44,060 nt of DNA, from positions 1-44,060 of the forward strand of contig NZ_SLXK01000035.1 of assembly GCF_004341035.1 (NCBI RefSeq). Direction: 5' to 3'. The DNA is from Scopulibacillus darangshiensis. Its GTDB lineage: Bacteria; Bacillota; Bacilli; Bacillales; Sporolactobacillaceae. Both the position numbers and the translations under genes were made by a program. Each line of letters opens with the position of its first letter. Position 1 is the first letter of the stretch. The notes under the pieces are model-generated. The model saw nothing but the letters and a program-made list of their open reading frames with translations, did not search any database and was not told the DNA's origin. Below, one piece after another: positions 38,619 to 44,060 of this stretch.

Positions 38619-39446
38619 TTAGTGGCTCTGCGAAGAGATGGCCCCTTCTTCAATGAGTTCATCCAATGTGTATTCAATCACTTTTTCCTGTTCGCTTAAC
38701 TCAATTTGGACAAGTCTCTCTAGAATATTAAGCCCGACGACACGGCCCTTGCCGTGATGTATAACAATTCTTTCCCCAATGTCCGGTAATTCCTGCTTTG
38801 CCGTTTCGTACTGATCATTTTCATACTTCAAACAGCACATCAGGCGGCCGCAAACCCCCGAAATTTTTGCCGGGTTTAATGAAAGATTCTGGTCTTTGGC
38901 CATTTTAATTGAAACAGGTTCAAAATCACCTAGAAAGGTTGAACAGCAGAGCATCCGTCCACATGGTCCGATCCCGCCAAGCATTTTGGCCTCATCTCTT
39001 ACACCGATCTGCCTTAATTCAATTCTTGTCTTAAAGACCGCGGCTAAATCCTTAACAAGCTCACGGAAATCCACGCGTCCATCAGCAGTAAAATAGAAGA
39101 TGATTTTATTTCTGTCAAATGTATATTCAACATCAACAAGCTTCATATCCAATTCGTGCTGATAGATTTTTGTCAAACAGATATCCAACGCTTCGTCTGC
39201 GTCAGCCTTGTTCTTGTTCACTTGAATACGGTCCTCTTCCGTTGCAACACGAATGACTTTTCTTAAAGGAAGAACAACATCGTCCTCACCTACAGATTTT
39301 TTTTCGATCACAACTCTGCCGTATTCTATACCCCTGGTTGTCTCGACAATGACACAATCATGCTGTGTCATGTCGAATGCCCCTGGGTCAAAATAATATA
39401 TTTTACCCGCCTTTTTAAAGCGGACACCTACCACATCATAATTCAT
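38619..39446 (-). CDS. ricT: Y-complex iron-sulfur protein RicT
   Basis: Member of the RicA-RicF-RicT complex that carries [4Fe-4S] clusters and promotes RNase Y-dependent mRNA maturation, competence and sporulation. From the ATG at 39446 the product is 275 aa. PSP1 domain; the cysteines are conspicuous: [12 protein letters not shown] (about 159-170) and [13 protein letters not shown] (about 196-208). The upstream site is GGGGGG. It overlaps holB by 11 nt, as expected for the holB-yaaT order. Confidence 0.96.
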   Translation of the reverse strand: MNYDVVGVRFKKAGKIYYFDPGAFDMTQHDCVIVETTRGIEYGRVVIEKKSVGEDDVVLPLRKVIRVATEEDRIQVNKNKADADEALDICLTKIYQHELDMKLVDVEYTFDRNKIIFYFTADGRVDFRELVKDLAAVFKTRIELRQIGVRDEAKMLGGIGPCGRMLCCSTFLGDFEPVSIKMAKDQNLSLNPAKISGVCGRLMCCLKYENDQYETAKQELPDIGERIVIHHGKGRVVGLNILERLVQIELSEQEKVIEYTLDELIEEGAISSQSH

Positions 39447-40437
39447 TAGAGACCCCCCCTTGTAACATGAGTACAAGCTGTTCCATCACACTTTGTTGAT
39501 TGACATGTGCACTCAAACGTTTCTTTGCAGATAAAACTGATGACATATCATCCGTTACTTGCTGCAATGAGGATTTTAGGGCTTGTCTATTTAATAAATC
39601 GAGTTGATCTATATATATGATATCATCCATTCTTTCCAAATGGAGAGACATTAAATCCTTGTACCATAATAAGATAAGATCCAAGCCTATATCCATCTTG
39701 GATTGGTCATCAAAGTGAGGAGAAAAACTGCCATAAATCTTAAGTAGCACTGACTGAGATTGATTGATAAGCTCTTCCATGAATTGTATCACTTTTTGCC
39801 TTGCCTCTGCAAACCATTCATTACTGCAGTATTCAAGTGCATCTTCAATATCATTAGTCAATGCAGCACTAAGCCTGGCAAGCGGACGGGGCAATTCTTT
39901 CGCAACGAGCTGTTCCTCCATTTGTTGTCTCGATAGGGGCCTAAAAGTCAGGATTTGGCACCTGGAAATAATCGTATCAAGAAGCTGTTGCATTTGCTCT
40001 GTCATTAGCACCGCAATAGTTTCACCATTAGGTTCTTCGATAAACTTTAGGAGACTGTTCGCCGCTTGTATTGTCATATGGTCTGCTTGTTCAATAATAA
40101 AAATTTTCCTGCGCGATTCAACACCCCGGTATGAAAATTCTTTAATCAAGTTTGACACTTGTTCCTTTTTGATTGATTGGCCATCGGGTTTGACCCATAC
40201 GACATCGGGGTGGTTACCCGAGTTAACCCGTCGGCAATCCCGGCAATGTCCGCAAGGCTCTGCGCCTTCTTTATTTTGGCAAAAAAAGCTTTGTGAAAGC
40301 AACTTGGCCGCTTTTCTTTTGCCTGTGCCTTTTTGGCCTTCAATAAGATAAGCATGGGCTAATTGGCCTTGGGTAAGGGCATTCGTTAAAATTCGCGCTG
40401 CTGTTGCTTGTGTTTGGGCAAGCTCCTTCCAACTCAT
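39436..40437 (-). CDS. holB: DNA polymerase III delta-prime subunit
   Basis: Clamp-loader subunit that helps load the DnaN clamp. The 333-aa product (ATG at 40437) has the AAA+ core AHAYLIEGQKGTGKRKAAKLL with a degenerate Walker A (about 28-48), a zinc knuckle CGHCRDCRR (about 62-70), IIEQADHMT, and the SRC motif IISRCQIL (about 160-167). A TTG two codons earlier is possible, but MSWKELAQTQ matches the family better. The ribosome site is weak (AAAGTG). Confidence 0.96.
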   Translation of the reverse strand: MSWKELAQTQATAARILTNALTQGQLAHAYLIEGQKGTGKRKAAKLLSQSFFCQNKEGAEPCGHCRDCRRVNSGNHPDVVWVKPDGQSIKKEQVSNLIKEFSYRGVESRRKIFIIEQADHMTIQAANSLLKFIEEPNGETIAVLMTEQMQQLLDTIISRCQILTFRPLSRQQMEEQLVAKELPRPLARLSAALTNDIEDALEYCSNEWFAEARQKVIQFMEELINQSQSVLLKIYGSFSPHFDDQSKMDIGLDLILLWYKDLMSLHLERMDDIIYIDQLDLLNRQALKSSLQQVTDDMSSVLSAKKRLSAHVNQQSVMEQLVLMLQGGVSNEL

Positions 40438-40451
40438 GAACAATCACACTT

Positions 40452-40892
40452 TCATATATATAAATTAATAAGCAGCCCTCGGATTTCTCCAATTTTATTC
40501 AATAGATCGATGGGCGCTGACTCTTTGTTCAGCACATCATTTGTCAGGGCAACAAGCTTTTCATCTAGTTGTTTCACAATCGTTTGATGCGGACCCGACA
40601 GGCGATGCCATGAACGGGACTGTTTGGCTTCCAACCCATGATGAACAGCTTCTTTAATAAATTCATGGATACATTTTTTATAGATTTGAACATCTTTGAT
40701 CGTTTTTGAGACTGTCAACCGTTTGGCCTGATCGTCAATTTTACTTAGCAGTTTATGAAGCATATCTGCTTGCAGCCGTTCATTCTGCTTGTCTATATGG
40801 TTTGTAAATGGTGTAGCCGATTTCGTATCTGATGAAAATGTTTTTGCTAAAGACTCATGTATCGATCGTTCCTTTTGAATTTTTATAGCCAT
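40452..40892 (-). CDS. yaaR: YaaR family protein (DUF327)
   Basis: Conserved 146-aa cytosolic protein of unknown function, found between darA and holB in many Firmicutes. Mostly helical with basic patches. Family traits: QADMLHKLLSKIDDQAKRLT (about 37-56), TIKDVQIYKKCIHEFIKEAV (about 62-81) and the C-terminal LLNKIGEIRGLLINLYI. AGGAGAG is upstream of the ATG. No catalytic motif visible. Confidence 0.92.
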   Translation of the reverse strand: MAIKIQKERSIHESLAKTFSSDTKSATPFTNHIDKQNERLQADMLHKLLSKIDDQAKRLTVSKTIKDVQIYKKCIHEFIKEAVHHGLEAKQSRSWHRLSGPHQTIVKQLDEKLVALTNDVLNKESAPIDLLNKIGEIRGLLINLYI

Positions 40893-40901
40893 CTGACTCT
40901 C

Positions 40902-41249
<348 letters not shown>

Positions 41250-41906
41250 TTAGTTGCTAAACTGTTTTAGTGATTCAATAAAGTCTTCCTGAATGATTTT
41301 AAACACATCATCCTGACTTTGATCACCATTTATAAAACAAATACGCTGTTTATTTTCGCTACGGATGGCCTTAAATCCTTCCCGTACCCGACGATGATAG
41401 GCATATTTCCTTTGTTCAATACGATCCAAGTCCTCATTATATTCCTTTTCCGCCCTTTTCTGCATTCTCTCCCTTGCTGATTCGGGTGAGATATCAATAA
41501 GATATGTCCTATCAGGTTCAAGGCCCTCTGAAGCATAGTGATTTATAGCCTTGACTTGCTCAATCGGCGCCCCTAGGCCGTATCCCTGGTAGGCAATTGA
41601 TGCGTCAATAAAACGATCACACAAGACGATTTTCCCTTCTTTAAGTGAAGGTTTAATTTTTTGTTTCACATGCTGTGCTCTTGATGCAGCATATAACAAT
41701 ATTTCAGTTTTATCCGTTAGTCCAACATATGCAGGATTCAGAATAAGTGATCGGATCACATCACTTATTTCGGTACCGCCGGGTTCCCGTGTTAATATAT
41801 AAGGGATTTGGCAAAGCTCAAGATAGTCTGCCAGTTTTTTTATTTGTGTTGATTTTCCGGAACCGTCAGGCCCCTCAAATGTTATGAACAACCCTTTCAC
41901 TATCAT
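41250..41906 (-). CDS. tmk: Thymidylate kinase
   Basis: Phosphorylates dTMP to dTDP. The 218-aa product has the P-loop FEGPDGSGKST (10-20), TREPGGTEISDVIR (about 40-53), the DRF motif CDRFIDASIAYQG (about 96-108) and YLIDISPESARERMQKRAE lid region. The ATG overlaps the yaaO stop in ATGA. It leads the replication-linked genes darA, yaaR, holB. Confidence 0.97.
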   Translation of the reverse strand: MIVKGLFITFEGPDGSGKSTQIKKLADYLELCQIPYILTREPGGTEISDVIRSLILNPAYVGLTDKTEILLYAASRAQHVKQKIKPSLKEGKIVLCDRFIDASIAYQGYGLGAPIEQVKAINHYASEGLEPDRTYLIDISPESARERMQKRAEKEYNEDLDRIEQRKYAYHRRVREGFKAIRSENKQRICFINGDQSQDDVFKIIQEDFIESLKQFSN

Positions 41907-43351
41907 TCTCCTTCATAGATATCATAGACTTTTACTTTCTCTGTTTGAACAGTTTTGCTGCCCTGAAATGTCGCACCTGCCGCAAGCCAGCTCTGAACAC
42001 TCTTCACGCCATCAGCTGTCATCTTTTCGCCCTGTAATACTAATGGAATGCCAGGCGGATAGGGAATAAGATCCTCAGATAACACATAGCCGATTGCTTC
42101 GTTTAATGGTACAGCCTTTTCGGGTAAATCGGCCATGTCCTCATATGCAATCTCAAGATGGGAAACCGAGGGCGGCATGTTGCAATTATCTCGTTGCCTT
42201 TCTTTTATTGCCTGCAAGCCATTCAAACATTTATTTATTCTATCAATTGGATTTTTTTCGTCCATGCAATCTCCTATTCCCGATACTAGCAAAACGTGAT
42301 CAGGATCGGCTAGTTCAGGATAAATCCCAGCTGCCATGAGGATATCCTGAAGCCGGTAGCCTGTCATCCCGTCAGGCGCGCGAAGCAAATGCTTAAAAGG
42401 ATCCAACCGATATTTCCCCGGACTTGGGTGAATTCGTTTAATCTGGGGGATGTTGTTTAACTTTTTGGCAAATTGATCAACTTGAAAAAGTGCCCGTTCC
42501 ATTTGGTCTTTAGGCATTGCCGCTAAATGATATCTTGCTAAATCCAATGATGCCATAATTGGATATGACGGACTGGACGATTGCAGCATGCTTAATACAT
42601 TTTCAATTTTGTTAATAGAGATGGTCTCACTGTTAATATGCAAATAAGATCCCATCGTCATTGCGGGTAATGTCTTATGTGCGGAATGAACGATGACATC
42701 CGCTCCCATATCGATCGTGCTTTCAGGTACAGGACCGCCCATTTTAAAATGAGCGCCATGCGCTTCATCGACGAGGACCAAGACTCCCTTTTGATGGGCC
42801 ATTTGAATGACACTGTTAACACATTCAGAGGCCATACCATAATAATTAGGATAAGTGAGTATTAACGCTTTGGCATCAGGATAAAGATCTAATGCCCTAG
42901 TTAAAGCCCCTTCGTCAATACCCACAGGGAGATGTGTTTCCGGGTCAATGGTTGGGGATATAAAAATGGGGTCAACCTTTGCCAGTTTAAGGGCGTTGAA
43001 AATGGATTTGTGGCTGTTTCTTTGGACCAATACTTGATCCCCGCTTTGACAGGTCGATAACACCATTGTTAAATTGCCAACCGTCGACCCATTGACCAAA
43101 AAGTAACTGCGGATTGTCCCGTAATATTCAGCCAACAATGCCTGGGCTTCCTGAATCGGCCCCATGGGTTGATACAAATCATCCAACCCGTCAACCTCTG
43201 TCCCATCAATTGAAAGAACGTCTTTAAAAAGGTGCCTGCCCTTTTCAGGGAAAATTAAGCCATCTTTATGACCGGGCACATGAAAGGAACAATACTGATT
43301 CTTTTTATATCTCGTTAAAGCATCCAAAAGTGGCGTTTTAAATTGGTTCAT
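41903..43351 (-). CDS. yaaO: Orn/Lys/Arg decarboxylase family protein
   Basis: PLP-dependent fold-I decarboxylase of the SpeA/Cad type without the N-terminal wing domain; probably acts on arginine, lysine or ornithine, but the B. subtilis substrate is not settled. About 482 aa from the ATG at 43351 (AAAGGA 7 nt upstream; another ATG is adjacent and the frame opens at 43387). CSFHVPGHKDG near the start, VNGSTVGNLTMVL (about 85), VLVDEAHGAHF (about 195) and the PLP lysine in VHSAHKTLPAMT. It ends overlapping tmk, as in B. subtilis. Confidence 0.93.
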   Translation of the reverse strand: MNQFKTPLLDALTRYKKNQYCSFHVPGHKDGLIFPEKGRHLFKDVLSIDGTEVDGLDDLYQPMGPIQEAQALLAEYYGTIRSYFLVNGSTVGNLTMVLSTCQSGDQVLVQRNSHKSIFNALKLAKVDPIFISPTIDPETHLPVGIDEGALTRALDLYPDAKALILTYPNYYGMASECVNSVIQMAHQKGVLVLVDEAHGAHFKMGGPVPESTIDMGADVIVHSAHKTLPAMTMGSYLHINSETISINKIENVLSMLQSSSPSYPIMASLDLARYHLAAMPKDQMERALFQVDQFAKKLNNIPQIKRIHPSPGKYRLDPFKHLLRAPDGMTGYRLQDILMAAGIYPELADPDHVLLVSGIGDCMDEKNPIDRINKCLNGLQAIKERQRDNCNMPPSVSHLEIAYEDMADLPEKAVPLNEAIGYVLSEDLIPYPPGIPLVLQGEKMTADGVKSVQSWLAAGATFQGSKTVQTEKVKVYDIYEGE

Positions 43352-43442
43352 CATATAATCCTTTACCATCTTATCTATCATAATCATATTTTATCATATG
43401 ATTCGTTATCCTTCACTTCACCTTGAGGCTTGTCCCCTGAGA

Positions 43443-43477
43443 AAAAAATAAAGCGGACATCATGATGAATGCCCACT
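43443..43477 (-). terminator. Intrinsic terminator after csfB
   Basis: On the minus strand AGTGGGCAT pairs with ATGTCCGCT (two G-U pairs) around TCATCATG, followed by TTATTTTTTT. The csfB stop codon is inside the stem-loop, so the coding end doubles as the terminator. Confidence 0.75.
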
Positions 43478-43681
43478 CTCCATAGCATGCTTTACCTGTA
43501 TGCTTAATTTTGATAACTTTTTTAAGTAGTAATGATACTTTATGTCATTTACATCTGTCTCTAGCATTTCCTTTTGACAAGAATCACAGATTAATTGATC
43601 ACAAATATGAATACCTTCTGCTTTTTTTTCATTACATATCATACACGTTTCCCCTGTGTATTTTTTCGCCGTTACTGCCAC
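43460..43681 (-). CDS. csfB: Anti-sigma-G factor CsfB (Gin)
   Basis: Zinc-binding forespore protein that inhibits premature sigma-G (and, later, sigma-E) activity. From the GTG at 43681 (GGAGGT 8 nt upstream) the product is 73 aa; the frame opens at a TTG two codons earlier, too close to that site. Two C-X2-C pairs are seen: CMIC (about 13-16) and CDSC (about 33-36), separated by NEKKAEGIHICDQLI, then a helix with YHYYLKKLSKLSIQVKHA. Gene order rrn-csfB-yaaO-tmk matches B. subtilis except that xpaC and yaaN are missing. Confidence 0.9.
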   Translation of the reverse strand: MAVTAKKYTGETCMICNEKKAEGIHICDQLICDSCQKEMLETDVNDIKYHYYLKKLSKLSIQVKHAMESGHSS

Positions 43682-43700
43682 GTCCAACCACCTCCATTAG

Positions 43701-43749
43701 CCATATTGCCCAAATTTTTAATAAATATTCACTTTAAGTGAATATTTAT
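43701..43749 (-). promoter_or_regulatory. Candidate sigma-F promoter of csfB with overlapping palindrome
   Basis: On the minus strand GAATA (43730-43726), 15 nt, GGCAATATGG (43710-43701), the same spacing and GGCAAT as the yabS promoter. B. subtilis csfB is sigma-F-dependent. The -35 lies in the left arm of a perfect inverted repeat: ATAAATATTCACTT (43721-43734), one T, AAGTGAATATTTAT (43736-43749). The implied leader is very short, with the ribosome site almost at the 5' end. Confidence 0.6.
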
Positions 43750-43964
43750 GTGAAATGTTTCTGCATGACTGTGGCATGATTCAGGCAAATTATGACCTGC
43801 ACTCTGCAAACCTTTCCAGTTTATGCATTCGTTCATCAGCTCAATGATTATCATAGAATAAATATTGTATTTTGACGCGTTTTTATATTATATGGGCAAT
43901 TAATACCGTTCGTGTTTGTCACATCAATAAAAATTAGCTGTTGGGCGAATTTGATATAAAATGC
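43750..43964. other. Non-coding gap between csfB promoter and rrn terminator
   Basis: About 215 nt of AT-rich sequence with no ORF with a ribosome site, no tRNA and no clear promoter. I see nothing I can name in it. Confidence 0.6.
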
Positions 43965-43997
43965 AAAAAAAGAGACAGGCTCTAAAGCCTATCTCTA
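43965..43997 (-). terminator. rrn operon terminator
   Basis: On the minus strand AGAGATAGGCT pairs with AGCCTGTCTCT (one G-U) around TTAG, followed by TTTTTTTGC, only a few nt behind the 5S rRNA 3' end. Confidence 0.92.
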
Positions 43998-44000
43998 TGT

Positions 44001-44060
44001 TTGCCTGGCGACGTCCTACTCTCACAGGGGGAAGCCCCCAATTACCATCGGCGCTGAAGA
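44001..44060 (-). rRNA. 5S ribosomal RNA, 3' part (cut by window edge)
   Basis: The minus strand reads CTTCAGCGCCGATGGTAATT at its start and CTGTGAGAGTAGGACGTCGC near its end, which is the 3' half of bacterial 5S rRNA. About 60 nt are visible; the 5' half, and presumably 23S and 16S, lie beyond the right edge. The 3' boundary near 44001 is inferred from the GCCTGGCG/CGCCAGGC closing helix. Confidence 0.95.

Noticed and set aside
39764-40351. A 195-codon open frame on the plus strand opposite holB
   Set aside because: It is fully antisense to the clamp-loader gene with its intact motifs, has no ribosome site and a Ser/Cys-rich composition typical of antisense frames.
43750-43964. Promoter-like TTGATG/TATTAA pair between 5S rRNA and csfB
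   Set aside because: Weak hexamers with a 16-nt gap and no gene or ribosome site that would use it.

Overview
The window is core chromosome from an endospore-forming member of the Bacillales (Firmicutes). The gene order follows, almost gene for gene, the Bacillus subtilis segment that runs from a ribosomal RNA operon through csfB, tmk, holB, abrB, metS, spoVG, mfd, spoVT, divIC, spoIIE and ftsH to hslO. It is shown here in reverse, so nearly every gene is on the minus strand and transcription runs from the right edge (3' end of a 5S rRNA) to the left edge (hslO). The genus cannot be fixed from the sequence. The many sporulation genes (csfB, yabG, sspF, fin, spoVT, yabP, yabQ, spoIIE, yabS, yabT) show that the organism sporulates.

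Layout on the minus strand, right to left. (1) 44060-41250: end of 5S rRNA, the anti-sigma-G gene csfB, a PLP decarboxylase (yaaO) and thymidylate kinase; xpaC and yaaN, which lie here in B. subtilis, are absent. (2) 41240-36323: darA, yaaR, holB, ricT, yabA, yabB, yazA, rsmI (replication clamp loading, Y-complex, RNA methylation). (3) 36264-35313: abrB, the only clear plus-strand gene, with Spo0A boxes, plus a long intergenic region with a possible 20-codon ORF and the structured leader of metS. (4) 35312-27572: metS, tatD, the 3D/G5 protein yabE, rnmV, rsmA, yabG, veg, sspF. (5) 27477-20695: ispE, purR, yabJ, spoVG, glmU, prs, ctc, pth, fin. (6) 20639-12408: mfd, spoVT, yabM, yabN/mazG, an HU gene, rqcP. 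(7) 12313-129: yabP, yabQ, divIC, yabR, spoIIE, yabS, yabT, tilS, hpt, ftsH, coaX, hslO.

Regulatory signals are unusually readable. Sigma-A promoters are seen for ftsH, yabR, purR, glmU, metS, abrB and veg (two in tandem). A sigma-H promoter with the B. subtilis spoVG spacing precedes spoVG. Two sigma-F-type promoters of matching design precede csfB and yabS, and a 21-bp-spaced Spo0A-type promoter precedes spoIIE. Many genes overlap by 1-11 nt and are probably translationally coupled (coaX-hslO, tilS-hpt, purR-yabJ, yabP-yabQ, yaaO-tmk, yazA-rsmI, yabB-yazA, holB-ricT).

I see no mobile element with a transposase, no CRISPR array, no tRNA, and no defence or biosynthetic island. The less ordinary material is small: a perfect 63-bp tandem duplication just behind spoVT, two copies of a degenerate ~150-bp dispersed repeat in the leaders of metS and rnmV that share a core with the 63-bp unit, a 29-bp near-perfect palindrome over the csfB promoter, a hairpin cluster at the left edge, a VWA protein (YabS) whose motifs appear in permuted order, and the possible short ORF upstream of abrB.
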